Positions 1 to 8,082 are shown, counted from the stretch's first letter. The stretch is 64,000 nt of DNA from Paracoccaceae bacterium (GCA_024742705.1 JANSXZ010000013.1:31809-95808); one strand, 5' to 3'. Notes: generated by a model not told the origin, from the sequence alone. Numbers and translations: made by a program.

Positions 1-1
1 T

Positions 2-880
2 CTGGGGCTCGCGCTGGCACAGGCCTGGCATGATCAGGGCCGGCCGGCGCGTTTCACGCTGGCCGAACCGGGGCCGGGCCGCGGTACGCTGATGGCCGAT
101 GCCCTGCGCGCCGCGCGCGCGGTGCCCGGTTTTGCCGATGCCGCACAACTGACGCTGATAGAAGCGTCCCCGGCGCTGCGCGCGCGCCAGGCCGAAACCC
201 TGCGCGATCATGCACCCCGATGGATAGAGAGCTTTTCCGACCTGCCCCGGCAGCCGCTGTTCCTGGTGGCAAACGAATTCCTCGATGCCCTGCCGATGCG
301 GCAATTCGTGCGGGCCGGTCCGGCCTGGCGTGAACGCCACGTCGGCCTGCAGGATGGCAACCTTGTCTTTGGCCTGGGGCCGGCGCTGCCGCAGCCGGCG
401 TTGCAGGCACGCCATGACGATACCCGCGATGGCGATCTGGTCGAGCATTGCCCCGCGCTGGCCCCGATCGCCGAAACCATCGGCGCGCGCATCCGCGACC
501 ACGGGGGGGCGGCGGTGATCGTGGATTACGGCGACTGGCGGTCGCTGGGCGATACCTTGCAAGCGCTCAGCGGTCACGCCCGTGTCGACCCGCTGGCCGA
601 TCCCGGATCCGCCGATCTGACGGCCCATGTGGATTTCGAGGCGCTGGCCCTTGCCGCGCCCTGCGCGCACAGCCGGCTGACCCCGCAGGGCGTGTTTCTG
701 GAACGCCTGGGCATCACCGCCCGCGCCCGCAACCTGGCCGCCCGGCTGACCGGCACGGCACAGGCCGAACTGATCGCCGCACATCGAAGGTTGACGCACC
801 CCGATGAAATGGGAAACCTGTTCAAGGTGATCGGCCTTTATCCCGAAGGTGCGGCCCCGCCACCCGGATTGATCCCATGA
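2..880 (+). CDS. SAM-dependent methyltransferase, MidA/NDUFAF7 family (5' end cut by window)
   Basis: The reading frame is open from base 2, so the N-terminus lies outside the window. Near the visible start is a glycine-rich SAM-binding motif of the form EPGPGRGTLMAD, which in this family (COG1565/MidA, the bacterial relatives of mitochondrial NDUFAF7) is the first SAM loop. The stretch FLVANEFLDALPMRQF is the second family signature, and a DYGDW motif follows. The mitochondrial relative methylates an arginine of a complex I subunit; the bacterial substrate is not established. It overlaps the next gene by 4 bases (ATGA), so the two are very probably translationally coupled. In related genomes this pair usually follows lgt, which would lie just outside the window. 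Family assignment is strong, the substrate unknown. Confidence 0.9.
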   Translation: MGLALAQAWHDQGRPARFTLAEPGPGRGTLMADALRAARAVPGFADAAQLTLIEASPALRARQAETLRDHAPRWIESFSDLPRQPLFLVANEFLDALPMRQFVRAGPAWRERHVGLQDGNLVFGLGPALPQPALQARHDDTRDGDLVEHCPALAPIAETIGARIRDHGGAAVIVDYGDWRSLGDTLQALSGHARVDPLADPGSADLTAHVDFEALALAAPCAHSRLTPQGVFLERLGITARARNLAARLTGTAQAELIAAHRRLTHPDEMGNLFKVIGLYPEGAAPPPGLIP

Positions 881-1632
881 CGCTGGAAATCCTGACGTCC
901 GAAGCACTGGCCCCATTGCGCCACGGGTTCTTCACCCGCCGGGGCGGCGCGTCGTCCGGGGTGTTTTCGGGCCTGAACTGCGGCACCGGATCTTCCGACC
1001 AATCCGACATGGTGGCGATCAACCGCCAGCGTGTGGCCGAGGCGATGGGCGCGGCGCAGGGCACGCTCTGTGCGATGCGGCAGGTGCATTCGGCGGATGT
1101 GGTCACGCTGACCGGCCCGCCCGATGCCAAACCGCGCGCCGATGCGATGGTCACACGGCAACCCGGCCTCGTGCTGACGGTTCTGACGGCCGATTGCCAG
1201 CCCGTTCTGTTTTCGGACCCGGCCGCGCGGGTGATCGGCGCGGCACACGCCGGATGGCGCGGCGCGCTCGACGGGGTGCTGGAGGCGACGGTGGACGCGA
1301 TGGTTGCCCTTGGGGCCAACCGTGCCAACATCCGCGCGGTCATCGGCCCGTCTATCAGCCAGCGCGCCTATGAGGTGGGCCCCGAATTCCTCGACCGTTT
1401 TCTCGATGCCGATCATGGCTTTGCCCGGTTCTTCGCGCAGGGCGCCGGCGACAGGATGCTGTTCGATCTGCCGGGCTTCGGGCTCGACCGTCTGCGCGCG
1501 GCAGGCGTCGGCGCGGCAGAGTGGACACGGCACTGTACCTATTCGGATGCCGAGCGATTCTTTTCCTACCGGCGCAGCGTCCACGCCCGCGAAGCGGATT
1601 ACGGCCGGCTGATCGCGGCGATCACGCTGTAA
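877..1632 (+). CDS. pgeF: Peptidoglycan editing factor / multicopper polyphenol oxidase-fold protein PgeF (YfiH family)
   Basis: The 251-residue product has the usual length of the YfiH/DUF152 family. Visible hallmarks are the N-terminal HGFFTRRGGASSG segment and the three metal-site elements MRQVHSADV, TADCQPVLF and AAHAGWRG, which supply the conserved His, Cys and His. The C-terminal CTYSD and FFSYRR motifs are also present. Members act on misincorporated amino acids in muropeptides or have purine-nucleoside phosphorylase or oxidase activity; which applies here cannot be read from sequence. The start overlaps the upstream stop (ATGA), indicating one operon with the methyltransferase. Confidence 0.92.
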   Translation: MTLEILTSEALAPLRHGFFTRRGGASSGVFSGLNCGTGSSDQSDMVAINRQRVAEAMGAAQGTLCAMRQVHSADVVTLTGPPDAKPRADAMVTRQPGLVLTVLTADCQPVLFSDPAARVIGAAHAGWRGALDGVLEATVDAMVALGANRANIRAVIGPSISQRAYEVGPEFLDRFLDADHGFARFFAQGAGDRMLFDLPGFGLDRLRAAGVGAAEWTRHCTYSDAERFFSYRRSVHAREADYGRLIAAITL

Positions 1633-1877
1633 GCCGCGCCCGCTGGGGCCAGTGTTTGCCACAATTGCGACCCAAATCATATCAGCCACGCCGGACTATC
1701 CGGTAAAAACGCCATATTTTCATGTAGTTGATCTGGTTTTTGCGGTCTTGCGAAATTGGGCAAAAAACGTCTGAAATTCCTCAAACCTGCCCAATGCCAG
1801 CCGCAGTTCAACGTCACATTGATCGACAGACAAAGACAAACAGGCCCGGACGCCAGGCCGCATCAGGAGACACTGCC
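1633..1877. other. Intergenic region upstream of the 48-residue gene
   Basis: About 245 bases that are visibly richer in A/T than the neighbouring genes, with A/T-rich tracts around 1700-1790. I see no convincing terminator for pgeF and no ORF with coding character. It probably holds the promoter of the small gene that follows, but no clear -35/-10 pair stands out. Confidence 0.4.
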
Positions 1878-2024
1878 ATGAAAACCCGCAACCGCTTCAT
1901 CAAATCCGTCGTTGCAACCGCTCAGGCGAACGACACGGTTCTGCCCTGGGCCCGCAGCAAGGCGCGCGTTGTCACGCTCAAGCCGACGGCCCAGGTGATC
2001 CAGCTGAACCTCAAAAGCGCCTGA
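1878..2024 (+). CDS. Small conserved-looking hypothetical protein (48 aa)
   Basis: An ATG with a good ribosome-binding site (AGGAGA, 7 bases upstream) opens a 48-codon frame. The product is very basic at the start (MKTRNRFIKSV) and contains an NDTVLPWAR segment that resembles short uncharacterised proteins I associate with Rhodobacteraceae. There is no signal peptide, membrane segment or recognisable domain. The frame continues open upstream, but the RBS and basic N-terminus favour 1878. The function is unknown; basicity and size would allow a nucleic-acid-binding or ribosome-associated role, but that is speculation. Confidence 0.65.
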   Translation: MKTRNRFIKSVVATAQANDTVLPWARSKARVVTLKPTAQVIQLNLKSA

Positions 2025-2198
2025 CCGAAGGCCGGAACCCGCCGCACGCGACCCGGACGTTCGCGTGCCAAGCACCTGAGGGGAACCCGGAGCCCCGACC
2101 GCATCCGCGACACACCCGTCGCAGGATACCTGCAGGTCACTCTCCGTCAAACGGACGCCGCGCACCGGATTGCCACCGGAAGATGCGCCCGGATCGAA

Positions 2199-2214
2199 AC
2201 ACTCACCCGAGTGT
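2199..2214. repeat. Short inverted repeat upstream of Hint protein gene
   Basis: The arms ACACTC and GAGTGT are separated by ACCC, forming a perfect 6-bp palindrome about 60 bases before the chosen start of the Hint protein. It has no T-run, so it is not an obvious terminator; it could be an operator or a leader hairpin. The rest of the 251-base interval 2025-2275 shows nothing else I can name. Confidence 0.35.
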
Positions 2215-2275
2215 CAATCTGTCGTTGTCGGTGGGGGCCGGCGCTGATCTGACCTTTGACGTAAAGGGCTGCCGC

Positions 2276-3076
2276 ATGTCCACGCAGAACAACCGCATGT
2301 TCGACGCACACCGTCTCGCCGTTCCGCCAGCCGTGCATTCGCGCGACATCGTGGCGGCGCGGGTGCAGGCGCAGAACGCGCCCCGCCAGCAGATGCGCCG
2401 GTATGAGGTAAAGTCGCTTGCGGCCGATGGAACCGTGGCCGAGGCCCGGCACGTCGCCCCGGCCTTGCCGCTGTTCGAGGACGCATTCTGTGCCTTTGCC
2501 CGCGGCGCGCTGATCGAAACCACAGCGGGCCCGATGGCCATCGAGGATCTTCTGCCGGGCGACATGGTTCTGCCCGTCGACGGCGATCCGCTTCCGGTGG
2601 TCTGGATCGGCAGCACGTCGCTGGTGCCCGGCCACCGCACCAGCGCCGGACGCAAGACCAACCTGACACGGATCACCGAATCGAGCTTTGGCCCCGGCCG
2701 GCCCTCGGCATCCCTGGTTCTGGGCCCTTCGGCGCGATTGCTGCAAACGCCCGCGCATCTGCGCGGCCTGCCCGGCGGCGAACGCATGTTGACCCCGTTG
2801 CGCAGCTTTCTTGACGGCGTGAACGTGATCGACACCACCCCGCCGGGAACGATTCAGACCTATCACCTGTGTCTGCCGCGCCATGCGATCATCCGGCTCA
2901 GCGGGCTCGAGTTTGAAACCTATCACCCCGGCGCATCCGTCACCCGGCAGATGAACCCGACCATGCGCGATGTGTTCCTTGCGTTGTTTCCGCATATCCA
3001 TCAACTGGGCGATTTCGGATTGCTGGCGCATCCGCGCGCGGCGGGCGAGGATCTGGACGAGGCTTCGGTCGCCTGA
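2276..3076 (+). CDS. Hint-domain (Hedgehog/intein fold) protein, probably catalytically inactive
   Basis: The 266-residue product has the Rhodobacteraceae Hint_2 pattern: AFARGALIETT, then AIEDLLPGDMV and PVVWIG, the core of the Hedgehog/intein fold. In active Hint domains the nucleophilic Cys lies four residues before the Gly of that first block; here this place is Ala73, with a Cys displaced by one to residue 72. The SPxHR block, which normally carries a catalytic His, reads GPSARLL, so the His is absent too. Autoprocessing is therefore unlikely. The start at 2276 is preferred because an AAGGG sequence precedes it; an in-frame ATG at 2183 would add 31 residues without recognisable character. 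Role unknown. Confidence 0.8.
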   Translation: MSTQNNRMFDAHRLAVPPAVHSRDIVAARVQAQNAPRQQMRRYEVKSLAADGTVAEARHVAPALPLFEDAFCAFARGALIETTAGPMAIEDLLPGDMVLPVDGDPLPVVWIGSTSLVPGHRTSAGRKTNLTRITESSFGPGRPSASLVLGPSARLLQTPAHLRGLPGGERMLTPLRSFLDGVNVIDTTPPGTIQTYHLCLPRHAIIRLSGLEFETYHPGASVTRQMNPTMRDVFLALFPHIHQLGDFGLLAHPRAAGEDLDEASVA

Positions 3077-3079
3077 GCG

Positions 3080-3580
3080 TCAGCTTTCGCGGCTGAGCCG
3101 CTGTTCCAGAACGTCGAACGGCACCCCCGGTTCATCCTTGGCACCGCGAATGACCAGCGAAGTCTTCACACTGGCCACGTTCGGCGTGGTCAGCAACTCG
3201 CCGGTCAGGAACCGCTGGAACGAACTCAGGTCCGGCGCGACGCACTTCAGGATGAAATCGACCTCGCCGTTCAGCATGTGGCATTCACGCACCAGCGGCC
3301 AGCCACGGCACCGGTCCTCGAAAACGCTCAGATCGGCCTCGGCCTGGCTGGCCAGACCGACCATCGCGAAAACCTGCACCTCAAAGCCCAGTTCGCGCGC
3401 GTCCACCTTGGCGTGATAGCCGCGGATATATCCGTTTTCCTCGAGCGTGCGCACGCGGCGCAGGCAGGGCGGCGCCGAAATGCCCACCCGCCGCGCCAGT
3501 TCGACGTTGGTCATCCGACCGTCGGCCTGAAGCTCGGCCAGGATTTTGCGATCGATCGGATCAAGCCGTGGTGCGACCAT
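3080..3580 (-). CDS. Lrp/AsnC family transcriptional regulator
   Basis: A 166-residue regulator of normal Lrp/AsnC length. The N-terminal half carries the helix-turn-helix (LDPIDRKILAEL, then NVELARRVGISAPPCLRRV, about residues 5-50). The C-terminal half is the RAM/AsnC ligand-binding domain, including the GEVDFILKC segment. The start at 3580 is supported by a strong AGGGGG ribosome-binding site; the frame runs further upstream without Met. It is divergent from trxB, a pairing common in alphaproteobacteria, and three phased GCGCAAT boxes lie between the two genes. It probably regulates itself and possibly trxB; the effector amino acid is not predictable. Confidence 0.92.
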   Translation of the reverse strand: MVAPRLDPIDRKILAELQADGRMTNVELARRVGISAPPCLRRVRTLEENGYIRGYHAKVDARELGFEVQVFAMVGLASQAEADLSVFEDRCRGWPLVRECHMLNGEVDFILKCVAPDLSSFQRFLTGELLTTPNVASVKTSLVIRGAKDEPGVPFDVLEQRLSRES

Positions 3581-3627
3581 TTGAATGCCCCCTGAATTCG
3601 CGTTTCTTATAGCAGGGGCAAAGGTGC

Positions 3628-3678
3628 GCGCAATAATCTTTCGCACTGGCGCAATAAAACAAACCGGCCCTGCGCAAT
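3628..3678. promoter_or_regulatory. Phased GCGCAAT boxes between lrp-type gene and trxB
   Basis: The 9-base word GCGCAATAA occurs at 3628-3636 and again at 3649-3657, and its core GCGCAAT recurs at 3672-3678. The spacings (21 and 23 bp) are about two helical turns, placing the boxes on one DNA face. Lrp-family octamers typically wrap DNA with phased sites, so this is a plausible autoregulatory operator array. The repeats are seen directly; the binding role is inferred. Confidence 0.5.
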
Positions 3679-3717
3679 TTGTCACCGCATAGCCGCCCGT
3701 CACTGGCCCGACAGGGG

Positions 3718-3746
3718 TTTCAGCCGCCGCGCAGGCGGACTATATC
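3718..3746 (+). promoter_or_regulatory. Candidate trxB promoter
   Basis: TTTCAG (3718-3723), a 17-base spacer and TATATC (3741-3746) give a plausible sigma-70 -35/-10 pair about 40-50 bases before the trxB start. The spacer contains an imperfect palindrome (CCGCC and GGCGG arms), which could be a binding site. The -35 match is only moderate. Confidence 0.4.
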
Positions 3747-3782
3747 TCGGGTCCGGCGGCGTCTGGGCCGCCTGTCTGCCAG

Positions 3783-4739
3783 ATGGGAATGCGCATGTCC
3801 GATACTCGCCACACCAAGGTACTGATCATCGGCTCGGGGCCGGCCGGCTACACCGCCGGTGTCTACGCCAGCCGCGCCATGCTGGCGCCGATCCTGGTTC
3901 AGGGGATCGAACCGGGTGGCCAGCTGACCACCACCACCGAGGTGGAAAACTGGCCCGGCGACACCGAGGTTCAGGGCCCCGACCTGATGATCCGGATGCA
4001 GGATCATGCCCGCGCCATGGGCACCGAGATCATCGGCGACATCATCACCGATCTGGATCTGTCGCAGCGCCCGTTCCGCGCCCGTGGCGACAGTGGCACG
4101 CTCTACACCGCCGATGCGGTGATCCTGGCAACGGGGGCGCGGGCAAAGTGGCTGGGCCTGCCGTCCGAAGAGAAATTCAAGGGGTTCGGCGTATCCGCCT
4201 GCGCCACCTGCGACGGGTTCTTCTATCGCGGGCAGGAGATCGTCGTGGTTGGCGGCGGCAATACGGCGGTGGAAGAGGCGCTGTTCCTGACGAATTTCGC
4301 ATCGAAAGTCACGCTGATCCATCGCCGCGACACGTTGCGCGCCGAAAAGATCCTGATCGACCGTTTGATGAAGAACCCCAAGATCGAACCCCTCTGGTTT
4401 CACACACTCGAAGAGGTGGTCGGAACCGATACGCCACCGGGCGTCGAGGCGGTGCGGGTCAGGAACGTGCAGACTGGCGATATCAGCGAAATTCCCGCCA
4501 AGGGCGTGTTCATCGCCATCGGGCACGCACCCGCCAACGAATTGGTCAAGGACGTTCTGGAAACCCATATGGGCGGATATGTCGTGACCAAACCCGACAG
4601 TACCGAAACGTCTGTTCCGGGTGTCTTCGCCGCTGGCGATCTGACCGATCACAAATATCGGCAGGCCGTGACCAGCGCCGGCATGGGGTGCATGGCCGCG
4701 CTGGAAGCCGAACGCTTTCTGGCGGAACAGGCCGGCTGA
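3783..4739 (+). CDS. trxB: Thioredoxin reductase (NADPH)
   Basis: A 318-residue flavoprotein that transfers electrons from NADPH through FAD and a redox disulfide to thioredoxin. The FAD motif [15 protein letters not shown] is at the N-terminus. The redox-active CATC pair is Cys140/Cys143, and the NADPH motif [12 protein letters not shown] follows. The C-terminal [18 protein letters not shown] segment binds FAD. The length is typical of bacterial low-Mr TrxR. Start choice is open between ATG 3783 and the in-frame ATG at 3795 (MSDTRHTK), which looks more natural. It is divergent from the Lrp/AsnC gene and convergent with the glycosyltransferase. Confidence 0.97.
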   Translation: MGMRMSDTRHTKVLIIGSGPAGYTAGVYASRAMLAPILVQGIEPGGQLTTTTEVENWPGDTEVQGPDLMIRMQDHARAMGTEIIGDIITDLDLSQRPFRARGDSGTLYTADAVILATGARAKWLGLPSEEKFKGFGVSACATCDGFFYRGQEIVVVGGGNTAVEEALFLTNFASKVTLIHRRDTLRAEKILIDRLMKNPKIEPLWFHTLEEVVGTDTPPGVEAVRVRNVQTGDISEIPAKGVFIAIGHAPANELVKDVLETHMGGYVVTKPDSTETSVPGVFAAGDLTDHKYRQAVTSAGMGCMAALEAERFLAEQAG

Positions 4740-4758
4740 TCCGGTTGGGCGGGGCGGC

Positions 4759-5622
4759 TCAGAGGCTGGCCAGCACCGCCCGCGCCGCCCCGGCTTCATA
4801 GTCGATATAGGTGGCGACGAGCGGCTTCAGTGCGCGCAGCGCCGCCAGCTTCCGCGCATAGAGCGCCGGAGTCGCCGCCGCTATGGCGCGGTGCAGATCG
4901 GACGGTGTTGCGCATTGCACGATGGCTTCGGTGTCGAAGAACCGCCCGAGGTTGGGACAGCCCCAGTAGATCGGCACAGTTTCGCACAGCACCGCATCCA
5001 CCAGTTTCTCGGTGAAATAGTTCGGCTCGCGCACGTTTTCGATGACCACGGAAAACCTGTAGGGCGCCAACCCTTCGGATTTGTCGGCAAAGGGCGCATA
5101 GCCCCCGCCCAGCGCATCCATGTCGATGCCGGTGGATCGCGCCCAATCCACCGTGGCATGGCGCAGCTTGTGGCCTTCGGTGTCGCGCTTTTTCGACGCA
5201 ATCAGCGACAGGTGCCGTGTTTTCTCGATGCGCAGGTCGCGCCATTCGGGCACCCAGGTGGTGCCATGAGGATGAAACACGCCATTCGGAATCCGCGCCA
5301 GCAGGTCTTCGTTGTAGCTGAGCACACGAAAGAAGCGGCGATAGGTCAGCCGCAAAAGCGCCAGATGGCGGGCGTGCACGACCGAAGGTTCGATCACCAT
5401 GACGGAAACACGCGCCCGCGTGTCGCGACGCAGCCGGAAATGCAGCCCTGTTGTCGGGTAGACCAGCAGGTGATCTGTTGGCGCCAGATCGTCCAATGTG
5501 CCGCGCGCCTGCAAACGGTCGGGCCGGCCCAGCGGCCAGTTCAGCGCGTCCAGCGCGATGCGCGTCCGGCCCAGCCGGTTGCCATAGGGCAACACGGCCA
5601 CGGCGGGCGCGGGCGCGCTCAT
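4759..5622 (-). CDS. Glycosyltransferase family 10 (fucosyltransferase-like) protein
   Basis: The 287-residue product carries the C-terminal GT10 signature: FSVVIENVREPNYFTEKLVDA followed by ETVPIYWGCPN, the donor-binding core shared with alpha-1,3-fucosyltransferases. The N-terminal half is divergent, and there is no membrane anchor or signal peptide, so it is probably cytoplasmic and acts on a surface-glycan precursor. The donor (GDP-fucose or another nucleotide sugar) cannot be fixed. Its ATG overlaps the phzF stop by 4 bases, making it the last gene of an operon that starts with hsp20. The frame runs on upstream, but that part shadows phzF. Confidence 0.82.
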   Translation of the reverse strand: MSAPAPAVAVLPYGNRLGRTRIALDALNWPLGRPDRLQARGTLDDLAPTDHLLVYPTTGLHFRLRRDTRARVSVMVIEPSVVHARHLALLRLTYRRFFRVLSYNEDLLARIPNGVFHPHGTTWVPEWRDLRIEKTRHLSLIASKKRDTEGHKLRHATVDWARSTGIDMDALGGGYAPFADKSEGLAPYRFSVVIENVREPNYFTEKLVDAVLCETVPIYWGCPNLGRFFDTEAIVQCATPSDLHRAIAAATPALYARKLAALRALKPLVATYIDYEAGAARAVLASL

Positions 5623-6494
5623 GCCGGCAGCCGCATTTCGCCCTGGATCAGAACATGGGCCTGGCCGCTGACCGCGACGCCGGTGATGGCCTCGCGGGTG
5701 CCCAGAAGCCGCAGGCGCGCCTGCCCCGGTCGCCCCATCCAATGCCCCTGTTCGGCGACAAAACTTTCCCCAATCAGGCCGCGCGCGAACAGATAGGCCG
5801 CCATGGCACCGCTGGCCGATCCGGTGAACGGATCCTCGGGGGGGCTGGGCGGGGTCATCAACAGCCGTGAAAACGTATCGCCGGCCGCGGTGGCCCCGGC
5901 AAGCGTCACCAGAAACGGCTCCATCGTGTCGGTGCCCGGCTGGCCCAGCGATGTGGCCAGTGTGGCCAGCGCGCCCGGGTTCAGAACGGCGCGCCGCAGC
6001 GCCGCATGGTCCCGCAGCAGCGTGATGCAGAATGGCAGCCCGGTTGAAACCACCTGCGGCGGCGCGACGAAGTCGTCCGGCCTTAGCCCCACGGCCGCCG
6101 CGACGCGGGCGGGATCGGGGAAGATGCCAAAGACAGGGGCGGGCTGGATCATCTCGATCCGTGCGCCGTCGAATCCGACGGTAATGATGCCCGCGCCCGT
6201 CTCGAACGACACCGGCCCGGGCCCGGCCAGACCGCGCGCGCGCAAAGCCGCCGCCGTGGCCAGCGTGGGATGGCCCGCAAAGGGGATTTCGCGGCTGGCG
6301 AGGAAATACCTGACCTTCAGATCGGCAACCTGCGAAGGCCCGGTGAAGGTGCATTCAACGAGCGAGGTTTCCCGGACGATCTGCATGCAGGTTGCATCGT
6401 CCAGCGCCGCGCCGTCATGAACGACGGCGCAGCCATTGCCCCCGAAGGGCCGGTCGGAAAAGGCATCGACCCAGTCGAGAAGAAAACCTGTCAA
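5619..6494 (-). CDS. PhzF family isomerase/epimerase-like protein
   Basis: The 291-residue product has the PhzF/diaminopimelate-epimerase fold signatures: DAFSDRPFGGNGCAVV near the N-terminus, ETSLVECTF with the catalytic Glu, EIPFAGHPTLATA, and DPFTGSASGAMAAYL in the second half. PhzF itself isomerises dihydro-hydroxyanthranilate in phenazine synthesis, but most family members have unknown substrates and no phenazine genes are present here. The apparent start is TTG at 6494, overlapping the stop of the DUF1150 gene (TTGA); no ATG lies near the conserved N-terminus. Translational coupling probably compensates for the weak start. Confidence 0.9.
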   Translation of the reverse strand: MTGFLLDWVDAFSDRPFGGNGCAVVHDGAALDDATCMQIVRETSLVECTFTGPSQVADLKVRYFLASREIPFAGHPTLATAAALRARGLAGPGPVSFETGAGIITVGFDGARIEMIQPAPVFGIFPDPARVAAAVGLRPDDFVAPPQVVSTGLPFCITLLRDHAALRRAVLNPGALATLATSLGQPGTDTMEPFLVTLAGATAAGDTFSRLLMTPPSPPEDPFTGSASGAMAAYLFARGLIGESFVAEQGHWMGRPGQARLRLLGTREAITGVAVSGQAHVLIQGEMRLPA

Positions 6495-6715
6495 TGCACC
6501 GCGACTGGGGCGAAGTCATGCTGCCGCGCCAGCGTGAATGCCAGCTTGCGGTCCGCCACCAGGGCCAGCTGCTGGCCGTCTTCGTCGTGCACCGCGTAAA
6601 GCTGGCGCAGGGTGCCGGCTTCGGTGCGCACCGCGGCCGGCAGATCGGCCACATCCACGGTTTTCACATAAACGATCCGGCTGCCCGATTGCGTCATATC
6701 CTGAGGCGTGTTCAT
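6491..6715 (-). CDS. DUF1150 family protein
   Basis: A 74-residue protein matching the pattern of DUF1150: a short N-terminus, then IVYVKTVDVADLP and a C-terminal LALVADRKLAFTLARQHDF segment. The family is largely alphaproteobacterial and often adjacent to small heat-shock protein genes, as here: the hsp20 stop is 4 bases upstream. It overlaps phzF by 4 bases. The function is not known; context suggests a partner in protein quality control. The ATG at 6715 begins MNTPQD, the usual form. Confidence 0.82.
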   Translation of the reverse strand: MNTPQDMTQSGSRIVYVKTVDVADLPAAVRTEAGTLRQLYAVHDEDGQQLALVADRKLAFTLARQHDFAPVAVH

Positions 6716-6719
6716 CGCG

Positions 6720-7133
6720 TTACCCTTTCCTGATCTTGATCGTTTGCACAACGGTGTCCGGCACGGCCCGTGACAGATCCACATGAAGCAGGCCATTTTC
6801 CATGACCGCTTCGCCGACTTCGACACCGTCCGCCAATACAAATGAGCGCTGGAACTGCCGCGCGGCAATGCCCCGGTGCAAAAAAATCCTGTCTTCGGTA
6901 TCGTCGCGCTGACGCCCGCGGATCACCAGCTGCCGGTCTTCGACCGTGATCGCAAGGTCGCGCTCGGCAAAGCCGGCGACGGCAAGCGTGATGCGGTACG
7001 AATGATCCGAGGTCTGTTCGATATTGAAGGGGGGATAGCCTTCGTTGCCGGATTTGGCCGTGCGTTCCAGCAGGCGTTCCAGTTGTTCGAACCCCAACAT
7101 ATGCGGGTATGACCCGAGGGTGAGCTTTGTCAT
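6720..7133 (-). CDS. Small heat-shock protein, Hsp20/alpha-crystallin family
   Basis: A 137-residue chaperone of IbpA type. The alpha-crystallin domain spans about residues 30-125, with YPPFNIEQTSDHSYRITLAVAGF at its beginning, the DDTEDRIFLHRGIAARQFQRSF strand-loop region, and ENGLLHVDL near the end, followed by a short C-terminal IKI (I-x-I) anchor. It holds unfolding proteins for refolding by DnaK/ClpB. The start at 7133 follows an AAAGGA site at good spacing; the GTG at 7151 would place that RBS inside the gene. It is the first gene of the operon hsp20-DUF1150-phzF-GT10. Confidence 0.94.
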   Translation of the reverse strand: MTKLTLGSYPHMLGFEQLERLLERTAKSGNEGYPPFNIEQTSDHSYRITLAVAGFAERDLAITVEDRQLVIRGRQRDDTEDRIFLHRGIAARQFQRSFVLADGVEVGEAVMENGLLHVDLSRAVPDTVVQTIKIRKG

Positions 7134-7198
7134 AAATACGTCCTTTGACACTTAAAGCGACATATGCGTGCGGCCCCGTTGTGGCAGCCGACGCCACG

Positions 7199-7228
7199 AA
7201 TATGGGAAGAAAACACCGCGTTAACAAG
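7199..7228 (-). promoter_or_regulatory. Candidate heat-shock (sigma-32-type) promoter of hsp20
   Basis: On the minus strand CTTGTTA (7228-7222) is followed after 14 bases by TCCCATAT (from 7207 downward). The sigma-32 consensus is CTTGAAA, 11-16 bases, CCCCATNT, so the -10 part matches at 7 of 8 positions and the -35 at 5 of 7. The predicted leader to the hsp20 start is about 60 bases. Motif seen directly, function inferred. Confidence 0.55.
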
Positions 7229-7296
7229 GTCTATGCGAAAAGATGATAAACGGGTATCTTATGGCTCTGCCCCTGTTAACCAGACGGGATTCGCCC

Positions 7297-7521
7297 ATGA
7301 ACGCACCCACCCAATTCTCGATGAAGACCGACGATGTGCTGCGTGTGGAGCTTGAGGAGTTTCGCCGCCAGCACCGCGATCTGGACGCCGCAATCGACGC
7401 GCTGACAGATCGCGCCAGCGCCGATCAACTGACGGTCAAGCGGCTGAAGAAGCAAAAACTGCGCCTCAAGGACATGATCGCGCTGATCGAAGACCGGCTG
7501 ACCCCGGATATCATCGCCTGA
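7297..7521 (+). CDS. DUF465 / YdcH family small protein
   Basis: A 74-residue, highly charged helical protein. It shows the YdcH pattern: EEFRRQHRDLDAAIDAL, then VKRLKKQKLRLKDMIALIED, a predicted coiled coil over nearly its whole length. The family has no firm function. It lies immediately upstream of purE on the same strand, an arrangement common in this family of bacteria. The ATG at 7297 is chosen because the product then begins just before the conserved helix; an in-frame ATG at 7243 is possible. Confidence 0.82.
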   Translation: MNAPTQFSMKTDDVLRVELEEFRRQHRDLDAAIDALTDRASADQLTVKRLKKQKLRLKDMIALIEDRLTPDIIA

Positions 7522-7596
7522 CACCGCGCCTGACGGATTGCCACCGCGCCGCGGATGGCTATAGTGCGCCTTCGTTTTTCGGCAAAGGCGCAGGCC

Positions 7597-8082
7597 ATGG
7601 TACATATTCCTATCGGCATCATCATGGGCAGCCAGTCGGACTGGCCGACCATGAAAGAAGCGGCCACGATCCTCGATGAACTGGGCATCGGCTATGAGGC
7701 GCGGATCGTATCGGCGCACCGCACGCCCGACCGGTTGTGGGACTACGGGCGCGGCGCGGCCGACCGGGGGTTGCAGGTGATCATCGCCGGTGCCGGCGGG
7801 GCCGCGCATCTGCCGGGCATGATGGCCAGCAAGACCCGCCTGCCGGTGATCGGCGTCCCGGTACAGACGCGGGCGCTTTCGGGGGTGGATTCGCTTTATT
7901 CCATCGTGCAGATGCCGCGTGGTTTTCCGGTTGCCACCATGGCGATCGGCGCTGCCGGTGCCGCCAATGCCGGGCTGATGGCCGCCGGCATCCTTGCTCT
8001 GCAGGACGCGGCGCTGGCCCGGCGCCTCGAGGCGTGGCGCGCGGCGCTGTCGGCGTCGATACCCGATGCGCCCGAAGACTGA
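7597..8082 (+). CDS. purE: 5-(carboxyamino)imidazole ribonucleotide mutase
   Basis: The 161-residue PurE moves the carboxyl group of N5-CAIR to C4 to give CAIR in de novo purine synthesis. The N-terminal [10 protein letters not shown] phosphate loop, SAHRTPD with the catalytic His, and [11 protein letters not shown] are all present, and the length fits a class I PurE. The chosen ATG begins MVHIPIGII. It is followed at about 50 bases by purK, whose product makes its substrate. Confidence 0.96.
   Translation: MVHIPIGIIMGSQSDWPTMKEAATILDELGIGYEARIVSAHRTPDRLWDYGRGAADRGLQVIIAGAGGAAHLPGMMASKTRLPVIGVPVQTRALSGVDSLYSIVQMPRGFPVATMAIGAAGAANAGLMAAGILALQDAALARRLEAWRAALSASIPDAPED

Noticed and set aside
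5619..6494. Phenazine biosynthesis locus
   Set aside because: Only a PhzF-like protein is present; no other phz genes surround it, and most PhzF-family proteins are unrelated to phenazines.
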